Shown here in pieces: positions 42,478 to 50,024 of a stretch of 64,000 bases of DNA. How positions within the stretch are numbered: the stretch's first letter is position 1; every line of letters begins with the position of its first letter. The translations under genes were made by a program, and so were the position numbers. The DNA lies in assembly GCA_040880025.1 (NCBI GenBank), contig JBBDJD010000021.1:124001-188000 (forward strand). The letters are read 5' to 3'. This stretch comes from RCIO01 sp040880025. Lineage in GTDB: Bacteria > Pseudomonadota > Alphaproteobacteria > Rhizobiales > Rhizobiaceae. The notes beneath the pieces were generated by a model that was not told where the DNA came from, did no database searches, and was given only the letters and a program-made list of their open reading frames with translations.

Positions 42478-42909
42478 CTAGCGGTGCACGACGATGCGGA
42501 CGTTCTTCAGCCCGACGCGCTGCGTCAACGAATAGAGCGTTGCGGCGTTCTCCACGTCGAGGCGCACGCAGCCAGCCGAAGCGGGACGGCCGAGCCGGCT
42601 CACGTGATTGGTGCCGTGGACCGCGAAATTGCCGTTGTAGAAGATCGAATAGGGCATCGGCGCGCCGTTATAGCGGCTGGAGCGATGGTTCTTCGACAGC
42701 CACTTCGCTGTCCATTGTCCGGTGGGCGTGACCTTGCCGGCCCGCGCCGTCGAGACCCTCCAGCGGTATTTCACCCTGCCGTGCTGCAGCACTGTCATGG
42801 TCTGGCTGGAAATGTCAACCCTAGCGACGATGCTGGCGGCCGAAGCGGCCACCGGCGCGGCAAAAGACATGGCGAGCGCAAGGCCCGCCGCGGCAATAAC
42901 GGATTTCAT
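42478..42909 (-). CDS. L,D-transpeptidase (YkuD domain)
   Basis: A 143-residue secreted protein with a signal peptide (residues 1-24). The YkuD catalytic motif is complete: HGTNHVSRLGRPASAGCVRL, with His, Ser-x-Gly-Cys and Arg. The short form carries only the catalytic domain. It cross-links peptidoglycan or attaches proteins to it in the periplasm. The 558-base gap between its start and the MTHFR-like gene (42910-43467) holds several dyads and no gene I can support. Confidence 0.92.
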   Translation of the reverse strand: MKSVIAAAGLALAMSFAAPVAASAASIVARVDISSQTMTVLQHGRVKYRWRVSTARAGKVTPTGQWTAKWLSKNHRSSRYNGAPMPYSIFYNGNFAVHGTNHVSRLGRPASAGCVRLDVENAATLYSLTQRVGLKNVRIVVHR

Positions 42910-42969
42910 GGAACAACCCCCTCATTCTTACCCGCGAAACCAAGTGCCGGTAATGCTAATCGGCAATGA

Positions 42970-42985
42970 TTTCACCCCGGTGAAA
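42970..42985. repeat. dyad upstream of the L,D-transpeptidase gene
   Basis: TTTCACC-CC-GGTGAAA, a perfect 16-base inverted repeat about 60 bases before the L,D-transpeptidase ATG. Its place fits an operator. The binding protein is unknown. Confidence 0.45.
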
Positions 42986-43177
42986 GAATAGGCTTAAGGC
43001 GTTCTTGCTGTCACGCCCGAAATTGTCCGCTTCCGGTCAGAACTCCGTGTACGCAAGTCTGTATTTGGCGGTCTCTGGACCTGCTCTGGCGGCCGAACCT
43101 TTCCGCTTCGGCGGTCTCGCCGGCAGTTTACTGATGCGGCAAGCGCGCCGCCGAATTGCCGGGGCGGAGATGCCAAG

Positions 43178-43187
43178 CTGTATACAG
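43178..43187. promoter_or_regulatory. distal CTGTATACAG palindrome
   Basis: A perfect 10-base palindrome sharing nine bases (TGTATACAG) with the element at the operon promoter about 220 bases downstream. The core TGTATACA is typical of FCD-class GntR regulators. It could be an auxiliary operator allowing looping. Confidence 0.45.
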
Positions 43188-43220
43188 AAAATTGCCGCGC
43201 GATGGACGAATGGGCAGCGA

Positions 43221-43247
43221 TCGCTCCTGTGCCAGAATCAGGAGCGA
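43221..43247. repeat. perfect hairpin in the intergenic region
   Basis: TCGCTCCTG (43221-43229) and CAGGAGCGA (43239-43247) form a 9-base-pair stem with a 9-base loop. No T-run follows on either strand, so it is not a clear terminator. Role unknown. Confidence 0.4.
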
Positions 43248-43376
43248 CCGTCATGAATACGCCCTTCGCCAGGAGTCAACTGGACTTAATACATTGGAAA
43301 AAAACATTAATCTGCTCTCTTGCGGTGCGATAGGTGAGAACGGTCGGGATGGCAGTTCCATCTGTGCTGGGTTGTC

Positions 43377-43412
43377 TTGACATTTCCGACATCGTCGACA
43401 TATTGTATACAG
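43377..43412 (+). promoter_or_regulatory. promoter with GntR-type operator for the demethylase operon
   Basis: A perfect -35 TTGACA (43377-43382), an 18-base spacer and TATTGT (43401-43406) form a strong promoter. The palindromic core TGTATACA (43404-43411, within TTGTATACAG) overlaps the -10 and the expected start point, so a repressor there would block transcription. The gene for the repressor is not in the window. Confidence 0.65.
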
Positions 43413-43467
43413 GTGCTTGATGCGTTGCCGCGGTTGCGGCAAGCGCCGCTGATTGGGAGGTCGCGGA

Positions 43468-44370
43468 ATGAAGCGGATACACGGCATTGTGGCGCAGTCG
43501 GACGCTGTCGCCGGCCTGCTGGAGGAATACTCCGTCGAGATCACCTCGCGTGACGTCGATTCCATCGACGCGGCCGCCGACCTGCTTGCACCCGGCACCG
43601 AGGTGTTCGTCGCCAATCTGCCCAAGGAAGGCGCCGACGTACTGGTGAAGGCTGCGTCGCGCCTGCGCGAGGCCGGTCTCGAGCCGGTGCCGCACATCGT
43701 TGCCCGCAACATCGCGGGTCAGGGCGATCTGGAGGACATGATGGCGCGGCTGGCCGGTGAAGCCGGCGTCTCCCGCGTTCTGGCGCTTGGTGGCGACCGC
43801 GACACCGCTGCCGGTCCGTTCGATGCCGCTCTCCAGCTGATCGAGACCGGTGTGTTCCAGAACAACGGTGTCGAGCGCGTCCGCATCGCCTGCTATCCCG
43901 AGGGCCACCCCCGTATTCCCGACCACGCGCTTGCCCGGGCGCTCGGCGAGAAGCTTACCGCGGCCCGCGAGGCAGGTCTCGAACCCACGCTCGTCAGCCA
44001 GTTTCTGTTTGATTCCGACGCTGTCGTGCGTTTCGCCCGCATGTTGCGTTCGCTGGGCATCGACACCCCGCTTCGCGTCGGCGTTGCGGGTCCCGCCGAA
44101 CGCACCAAGCTGATAAAATACGCCCTGCGCTGCGGCGTCGGCGCCTCGCTGCGCGCCCTGCGCGAGCGCGGCGATCTGGCGCGCAACATCATGTCCGGCG
44201 AAACGCCGGATATGCTCCTGGGGGACGTTGCCGCCGCGAACGTCACAGAGCCCGGCCTGGGCATATCAGGGGTCCACTTCTTCACCTTCGGCGACCCCGC
44301 CGCCTCGATACGCTGGGCCGAAGGCCGCCGTGCGCTGTCCGCCGGCAGTTCCTCCGGCGCAACGGCCTGA
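43468..44370 (+). CDS. MTHFR-like protein (divergent methylenetetrahydrofolate reductase)
   Basis: A 300-residue protein with a barrel-like pattern: FVANLPKEGADVLVKAASRL, HIVARNIAGQGDLEDMM, VLALGGDRDTAAGPFDAAL, VRIACYPEGHP, FLFDSDAVVRFARML and VGVAGPAERTKLIKYAL. The P-H-x-x-x-R and G-G-D segments match the folate/FAD barrel of methylenetetrahydrofolate reductases, though overall it is far from E. coli MetF. Position directly upstream of a tetrahydrofolate-dependent demethylase suggests it recycles the methyl-tetrahydrofolate formed. The ATG at 43468 has GGGAGG upstream. Confidence 0.65.
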   Translation: MKRIHGIVAQSDAVAGLLEEYSVEITSRDVDSIDAAADLLAPGTEVFVANLPKEGADVLVKAASRLREAGLEPVPHIVARNIAGQGDLEDMMARLAGEAGVSRVLALGGDRDTAAGPFDAALQLIETGVFQNNGVERVRIACYPEGHPRIPDHALARALGEKLTAAREAGLEPTLVSQFLFDSDAVVRFARMLRSLGIDTPLRVGVAGPAERTKLIKYALRCGVGASLRALRERGDLARNIMSGETPDMLLGDVAAANVTEPGLGISGVHFFTFGDPAASIRWAEGRRALSAGSSSGATA

Positions 44371-44435
44371 GGTCAGTCACGCTCGAAACGAACAACACAG
44401 CCGGACCGTGCGGTTCGCATCAGGGAGACCCGTCT

Positions 44436-45830
44436 ATGAACCTCCAACAGAAATTGAAGCAGGCAGGCAACACGGTTCGCATGCTGCGCAATTCGAAGAT
44501 CGGCGCCTATGTCTATCCGGTCGTGGCGCCGGAATTCACCAACTGGCGTGACGAGCAGCGCGCCTGGCGCGAGAGCGCGGTGCTGTTCGACCAGTCGCAC
44601 CACATGGCCGAGCTGAAGCTCGAGGGGCCGGACGCCGAAAAGCTGCTCAGCCACCTCGCCATCAACTCGTTCAAGAACTTCACCCCCGGCAAGGCCAAGC
44701 ACTTCGTCCCCGTCACGCCGGAAGGCTACGTCATCGGCGACGTCATCATGTTCCGCGAGAGCGAGACCGAGTTCAATCTGGTCGGCCGCGCGCCGACGGT
44801 GAGCTGGGTGCAATACCACGCCGAAACCGGCGATTATGACGTCAAGCTGACCGAAGATCCGCGCTCGCCCCCGCGTCCGGGCGGCAAGCCGGTCGTGCGC
44901 CGGCACTACCGCTTCCAGGTCCAGGGTCCGAACGCGCCGGCCATCCTCGAGAAGCTGAATGGCGGCCCGGTGCCGGACGTCAAGTTCTTCAACATGGACT
45001 GGATCAACGTCGCCGGAAAGAAGGTCCGCGCGCTGCGTCACGGCATGGCCGGCGTTCCCGGCCTCGAACTCTACGGCCCCTACGAGGATTACGACCTGAT
45101 CCGCGACGCCATCATGGAAGCCGGAGCCGATCACAGGCTGGTCCCAGTCGGCAGCCGCGCCTACGCGACCAACACGCTGGAATCGGGGTGGATTCCCTCG
45201 CCGCTGCCGGCGATCTACACCGGCGAGTCCATGAAGGGTTACCGCGAATGGCTGACCGACAAGAGCTATGAGGCGTCGGGCGCCATCGGCGGCTCCTATA
45301 TCTCCGACAACATCGAGGACTATTATCTGACGCCCTGGGATTTGGGTTACGGCATCTACGTGAAGTTCGACCATGACTTCATCGGCCGCGATGCCCTTGA
45401 GAAGATGGCCGACAAGCCGCACCGCCGCAAAGTCACCTTCGAGTGGAACCCTGAGGACGTTGTCGCCGCCTTCGCGACCATGTTCGAGGAAGGCCGGAAC
45501 GCGAAGTTCATGGACCTGCCGCTCTCCAACTACGCGTCGTCGAGCTACGACATGATCATGAAGGACGGCAAGATGGTCGGCCTCTCCATGTTTGCCGGCT
45601 ACAGCTACAACGAACGCCGCATGCTCTCGCTCGGCGCAGTCGATCCCGACATCCAGGAAGGCGACGTGCTGACCCTGATATGGGGCGAGCCCGACGGCGG
45701 CTCGGAAAAGACCACCGTCGAGCCTTCGCGACAGGTCGAGATCAGGGTCAAGGTCTCAGCCGTGCCCTATTCGCGCGACGCCCGAGAAAGCTACGCCGAT
45801 AGCTGGCGCACGAAGAAGACAGCGGCCTGA
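44436..45830 (+). CDS. LigM-like tetrahydrofolate-dependent aromatic O-demethylase (GcvT family)
   Basis: A 464-residue GcvT-fold methyltransferase, longer than glycine cleavage T-protein (about 370). Its opening NTVRMLRNSKIGAYVYPVVA, then PEFTNWRDEQRAW and VLFDQSHHMAEL closely resembles LigM/DesA, which move the methyl of vanillate or syringate to tetrahydrofolate. Later features are VIGDVIMFRE, RYGFQV-like RYRFQVQGPNAPAILEKL positions and LESGWIPSPLPAIYTG. The exact substrate is not fixed. It follows the MTHFR-like gene by 65 bases in one operon and ends before a clear terminator. Confidence 0.78.
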   Translation: MNLQQKLKQAGNTVRMLRNSKIGAYVYPVVAPEFTNWRDEQRAWRESAVLFDQSHHMAELKLEGPDAEKLLSHLAINSFKNFTPGKAKHFVPVTPEGYVIGDVIMFRESETEFNLVGRAPTVSWVQYHAETGDYDVKLTEDPRSPPRPGGKPVVRRHYRFQVQGPNAPAILEKLNGGPVPDVKFFNMDWINVAGKKVRALRHGMAGVPGLELYGPYEDYDLIRDAIMEAGADHRLVPVGSRAYATNTLESGWIPSPLPAIYTGESMKGYREWLTDKSYEASGAIGGSYISDNIEDYYLTPWDLGYGIYVKFDHDFIGRDALEKMADKPHRRKVTFEWNPEDVVAAFATMFEEGRNAKFMDLPLSNYASSSYDMIMKDGKMVGLSMFAGYSYNERRMLSLGAVDPDIQEGDVLTLIWGEPDGGSEKTTVEPSRQVEIRVKVSAVPYSRDARESYADSWRTKKTAA

Positions 45831-45883
45831 TCGCCAGCCGGGCGAACATTCCCGGCAGCGACTGTTGAACTCCCATGCACCTC

Positions 45884-45914
45884 GCCGCGCCTTCAGGGCG
45901 CGGCCTTTCTTTTT
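45884..45914 (+). terminator. rho-independent terminator after the demethylase operon
   Basis: GCCGCGCC (45884-45891) pairs with GGCGCGGC (45897-45904) around a five-base loop, followed by CTTTCTTTTT. It ends the MTHFR-like/LigM-like operon 54 bases after the stop. Confidence 0.88.
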
Positions 45915-46009
45915 GATGCATGACGGTTCAGTGGTGTGTGTCGGTCCGCCGCCCTTCCTCACCCGCCGAACCTGTGCGACTTTCTCCCCCGAGCGTCACG
46001 GGGAGGACC

Positions 46010-47626
46010 ATGCCGCAGACCGACGGGATTTTCGATTACATTGTCTGCGGCGCGGGTTCGGCAGGTTGCGTGCTCGCCAACCGGCTGTCCGCCGATCCGA
46101 AAAACCGCGTGCTCCTGCTCGAGGGCGGCGGGCGCGACAACTGGATATGGTTCCACATCCCCGTCGGCTATCTCTTCGCCATCGGCAATCCGCGCGCCGA
46201 CTGGCTGTTCAGAACGGCTGCGGAGCCGGGGCTGAACGGCCGCGCGCTGGCCTATCCGCGCGGCAAGGTGCTGGGTGGTTCGTCGGCCATCAACGCCATG
46301 ATCTACATGCGCGGCCAGGCGCGCGACTATGATGGCTGGCGCCAGATGGGCCTCAACGGCTGGGGCTGGGACGATGTCCTGCCTTACTTCCTCAAGCACG
46401 AGGACCACGAGAACCCGCCAAACGCGTTCCACCGTTCCGGCGGAGAATGGCGGGTGGAGCATCCGCGCATCCGCTGGGAAATCCTCGACCGGCTGCGCGA
46501 CGCCGCCGAGCAGGCCGGCATCGAAAAGATCGACGACTTCAACGCGGGCGACAATTCCGGCTCGTCCTATTTCCAGGTCAACCAGCGGCGCGGCCGGCGC
46601 TGGTCTGCGGCGCGCGGTTTCCTCAAGCCGGCGCTGTCGCGGCCCAACCTAAAGGTCGTCACCGGCGCGTTGATCGACCGGGTCGAGATCGCGGATGGCC
46701 GCGCGGCCGGCGTTGTCTACCGGCAGGGCGGCGAAACGCATCATGCCAGGGCGCGCGGTGAGGTCATCCTGTCGGCCGGCGCCGTCGCCTCGCCGCCGAT
46801 CCTGGAGCGCTCCGGCATCGGCGATCCCGAAATCCTGAAGAAGAACGGCATCGAACCGCTGGTCGAACTGCCGGGCGTGGGAGCAAACCTGCAGGACCAT
46901 CTGCAGGTCCGCCCGGTCTACAAGGTCACCGGCATCCGCACGCTCAACGGCGACTACGCTAACCTCTTCCGCCGCGCCATGATGGGCGTCAACTACGCGC
47001 TGCGCCGGCGCGGGCCCCTGACCATGGCGCCCTCGCAGATGGGAGCCTTCGTGCGCTCCTCGCCCGAGTTCGAGACCGCCAATCTGGAATTCCATTTCCA
47101 GCCGCTGTCGCTCGACAATTGGGGAGACGGGCTGCACGGCTTTGACGCCTTCACCGCCAGCGTCTGCAATCTCCGCCCCACCAGCCGTGGCGCGGTCCAC
47201 CTGTCGGGACCGGACGCGGAAGCCGCGCCGGACATCCGCCCCAACTATCTCTCGACGGAGGAAGACAGGCGCATCGCTGTGGACTCGCTCAGATGGGCCC
47301 GCCGCATCGTCTCGCAGCCGGCGATGGCCGCATACGCCCCGGAGGAATACAAGCCCGGCGCCCACGTGGCGTCCGAGGAGGAGATGCTGGTCGCGGCTGG
47401 CGATCTCGGCACCACCATCTTCCACCCGGTCGGCACGGCCCGGATGGGCGCGGACGGCGACATGAACGCTGTGCTCGACGAGCGGCTGCGCGTGCGCGGT
47501 GTGAACGGGCTGCGCGTCGTCGACGCTTCGGTGATGCCGGCGATCACGTCGGGCAACACCAATTCGCCGACGATCATGATCGCCGAGAAGGGCGCCGCGA
47601 TGATCCTGGAGGACGGACGTAGCTGA
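46010..47626 (+). CDS. GMC family FAD-dependent alcohol/choline dehydrogenase
   Basis: A 538-residue GMC oxidoreductase. The FAD dinucleotide motif is at the N-terminus (YIVCGAGSAGCVLANRL, about 10-26), with the first GMC signature at GKVLGGSSAINAMIYMRG and the second at EVILSAGAVASPPILERSGIGD. The catalytic His region HPVGTARMG and N-T-N (GNTNSPTIMIAEKGA) are near the C-terminus. The substrate is an alcohol of unknown identity. The ATG at 46010 has GGGAGGA. It lies between two aromatic-degradation genes but behind a terminator, so it has its own promoter. Confidence 0.88.
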   Translation: MPQTDGIFDYIVCGAGSAGCVLANRLSADPKNRVLLLEGGGRDNWIWFHIPVGYLFAIGNPRADWLFRTAAEPGLNGRALAYPRGKVLGGSSAINAMIYMRGQARDYDGWRQMGLNGWGWDDVLPYFLKHEDHENPPNAFHRSGGEWRVEHPRIRWEILDRLRDAAEQAGIEKIDDFNAGDNSGSSYFQVNQRRGRRWSAARGFLKPALSRPNLKVVTGALIDRVEIADGRAAGVVYRQGGETHHARARGEVILSAGAVASPPILERSGIGDPEILKKNGIEPLVELPGVGANLQDHLQVRPVYKVTGIRTLNGDYANLFRRAMMGVNYALRRRGPLTMAPSQMGAFVRSSPEFETANLEFHFQPLSLDNWGDGLHGFDAFTASVCNLRPTSRGAVHLSGPDAEAAPDIRPNYLSTEEDRRIAVDSLRWARRIVSQPAMAAYAPEEYKPGAHVASEEEMLVAAGDLGTTIFHPVGTARMGADGDMNAVLDERLRVRGVNGLRVVDASVMPAITSGNTNSPTIMIAEKGAAMILEDGRS

Positions 47627-47683
47627 GCCCCTCGAAGCGCCGTCCACAGGCGAAACGGCGCGGCCCGCGCCGGAGGGCATTCG

Positions 47684-47699
47684 CTAACGGGCCGTTAAC
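47684..47699 (+). promoter_or_regulatory. CtrA-like box (one mismatch)
   Basis: CTAA-CGGGCCG-TTAAC fits the CtrA consensus TTAA-N7-TTAAC except for the first base. It lies 44 bases before the small gene at 47743. A single weak match, so low confidence. Confidence 0.25.
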
Positions 47700-47742
47700 C
47701 ATTCCAGCCTACGCACCGAACAAGGCTTGGGGGTTGGAAAAT

Positions 47743-47982
47743 ATGGGCAACGGACACGTCCCGCTCCATGAGCGGTCGGAACTGGTGCGAAGCATCGCAA
47801 TCGTTCTTGGAAAAAAGAACGGCCGGCATGCTTCCATCTATTGGCGGGCAATGGCAAAGCGATTGATGCGGCTATCGATTGCGCTGGGCGCCAGTCGCGA
47901 GGCGGCTGAAGCGGAAGTGCGACGGCTCCTCGACACGGTGTTGCGGGAAATCACCAGACGCGAGCTTGCGCCACGCTCATGA
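47743..47982 (+). CDS. small basic protein, possibly DUF6074-like
   Basis: A 79-residue helical protein: ERSELVRSIAIVLGKKNGRHASIYWRAM, then RLMRLSIALGASREAAEAEVRRLL and a final EITRREL. The pattern of R-x-x-L-V-R, Y-W and E-V-R recalls small Rhizobiales proteins such as DUF6074, but I am unsure. The start is ATG at 47743; an in-frame TTG lies at 47734. It precedes the MobA-like monooxygenase by 24 bases and may share its transcript. Confidence 0.55.
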   Translation: MGNGHVPLHERSELVRSIAIVLGKKNGRHASIYWRAMAKRLMRLSIALGASREAAEAEVRRLLDTVLREITRRELAPRS

Positions 47983-48006
47983 TGCGGCGGGAGGAGGATC
48001 CGTCCG

Positions 48007-49944
48007 ATGCAGTTCCATCTCGACGGATTCAGGCCCGGCGATCCCACAATCGCCCGCCGGCCCGCAAATTCGGCCGGTCCGGCAATTCCGGCCAGCGAAG
48101 TCGATGTCCTGATCGTTGGTTGCGGCCCCGCCGGGCTGACGCTCGCAGCCCAGCTCGCGGCCTTTCCCGACATCAGCACCCGGATCGTCGATCAGAAACC
48201 CGGCCCGCTTGAGCTTGGCCAGGCCGACGGTGTCGCCTGCCGCACGATGGAGATGTTCCACGCCTTCGGCTTCAGCGAGCGCGTGCTGAGGGAGGCCTAC
48301 TGGGTCAACGAAACCTCGTTCTGGAAGCCGGACGAAGCGCAGCCGCAACACATCGCCCGCAGCGGCAGGGTTCAGGATGTCGAGGAGGGGCTCTCCGAGT
48401 TCCCGCATGTGATCCTCAACCAGGCCCGCGTGCACGACTTCTATCTCGATGTGATGCGCAGATCGCCGGGCCTGCTGGCGCCGGATTATGCGCGCCGCTT
48501 CATCGACCTGACCATCGATCCTGAAAATCCGCCGGGCGGCGGCGCACCGGCTTACCCCGTCACCGTAAAGCTTGAGCGGCTCGATCCGCAGCATCAAGGC
48601 GAGGTGGAGACCGTCAAGGCGCGCTACGTCGTCGGCTGCGACGGCGCCCGCAGCGCGGTCCGCAAGGCGCTGGGCCGCGAGCTGCGCGGCGATTCCGCCA
48701 ATCAGGCCTGGGGCGTCATGGACGTGCTGGCTCTCACCGACTTCCCCGATATCCGCCTGAAGGCGCTGATTCAGTCGGCCGGCGAGGGCAGCATCGTGCT
48801 CATTCCCCGCGAGGGCGGCTATCTGGCGCGCATCTATGTCGAACTCGACATGCTCGACAGCGACGAGCGCGTGGCCAACCGCAACATCACCGTCGACTAT
48901 CTGATCGCTGCGGCAGGGCGTATTCTGCGTCCCTACACGCTGGATTTGAAGGAGGTCGCGTGGTGGTCGGTCTACGAGATCGGCCAGCGGCTGTGCGACC
49001 GGTTCGACGACGTACCGGAGGCCGAGGTCGGGACGCGCCTGCCGCGCGTTTTCATTGCCGGCGACGCCTGCCACACCCACAGCCCCAAGGCCGGGCAGGG
49101 CATGAACGTCTCGATGCAAGACACGTTCAATCTTGGCTGGAAGCTGGCCGCGGTCCTCCGGGGTCGAAGCCCGCCCGAACTGCTCCAGACTTATTCAGCC
49201 GAACGCCATGCGGTTGCCCGCGAACTGATCGACTTCGACCGAGAATGGGCCAGGATGCTGAGCGCGCCGCTCAAATCCGAGCGCAATCCCGGCGGCGTCG
49301 AACCCGCCGCGGTCCAGACCTATTTCGTCCGCCACGGGCGATACACGGCGGGCACGGCGACGCGTTACAGGCCGTCGATCCTCACCGGTGATGCGACGCA
49401 CCAGCACCTTGCCGGAGGGCTGACGATCGGCATGCGTTTTCATTCCGCCCCCGTCATCCGGCTAGCCGACGCCAGGCCTGCGCATCTGGGCCACACGGTC
49501 ATAGCGGACGGCCGCTGGCGGCTGTTTGCCTTTGCCGGCGCACAAGACCCGGCCGGCCCGTCCTCCGGCATCCGCCATTTGTGCGATTTCCTCGCCGGGT
49601 CGGCGCAATCGCCCGTCCGAAAATACACGCCCGAAGGCGCCGACATCGACTCCGTGATCGACGTCCAGGCAATCTTCCAGCAGGGCCACCGCGAACTCGA
49701 TATCGGCGCGATGCCAGCCTTCCTGCTGCCGCCGAAAGGCCGTTACGGACTGCGCGACTATGAGAAGATGTTCTGCCCCGATCTCGCGGGCGGCAACGAT
49801 ATTTTCGACCTGCGCGGCATTGATCGCGACCGCGGCTGCATGGTCGTCGTCAGGCCGGACCAGTACGTCGCCCATGTCCTCCCGCTCGACGCTTGCGACG
49901 AACTCGCGGAATTCTTCGACGGCTTCATGCTGCCGCCGCGCTGA
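48007..49944 (+). CDS. MobA-like 3-hydroxybenzoate 4-monooxygenase (FAD-dependent aromatic hydroxylase)
   Basis: A 645-residue flavoprotein of the phenol hydroxylase/MobA type. FAD motifs are VDVLIVGCGPAGLTLAAQLA (about 33-52), the central VVGCDGARSAVRKALG, and RVFIAGDACHTHSPKAGQGMNVSMQDTFNLGWKLA. The C-terminal 170 residues form the thioredoxin-like domain of this subfamily. Length and domain order match 3-hydroxybenzoate 4-hydroxylase, which makes protocatechuate; a phenol-type substrate is also possible. Protocatechuate would also be the LigM product from vanillate, so the two may feed one pathway. No ring-cleavage gene is in the window. Confidence 0.78.
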   Translation: MQFHLDGFRPGDPTIARRPANSAGPAIPASEVDVLIVGCGPAGLTLAAQLAAFPDISTRIVDQKPGPLELGQADGVACRTMEMFHAFGFSERVLREAYWVNETSFWKPDEAQPQHIARSGRVQDVEEGLSEFPHVILNQARVHDFYLDVMRRSPGLLAPDYARRFIDLTIDPENPPGGGAPAYPVTVKLERLDPQHQGEVETVKARYVVGCDGARSAVRKALGRELRGDSANQAWGVMDVLALTDFPDIRLKALIQSAGEGSIVLIPREGGYLARIYVELDMLDSDERVANRNITVDYLIAAAGRILRPYTLDLKEVAWWSVYEIGQRLCDRFDDVPEAEVGTRLPRVFIAGDACHTHSPKAGQGMNVSMQDTFNLGWKLAAVLRGRSPPELLQTYSAERHAVARELIDFDREWARMLSAPLKSERNPGGVEPAAVQTYFVRHGRYTAGTATRYRPSILTGDATHQHLAGGLTIGMRFHSAPVIRLADARPAHLGHTVIADGRWRLFAFAGAQDPAGPSSGIRHLCDFLAGSAQSPVRKYTPEGADIDSVIDVQAIFQQGHRELDIGAMPAFLLPPKGRYGLRDYEKMFCPDLAGGNDIFDLRGIDRDRGCMVVVRPDQYVAHVLPLDACDELAEFFDGFMLPPR

Positions 49945-50024
49945 TCTTGTGAATGGCCCGAGTACCGTTCCGTTCCGCCCACATCCTCTCCAAGTCAATA
50001 GGGCGTGCAGAGACCAGACACTTG

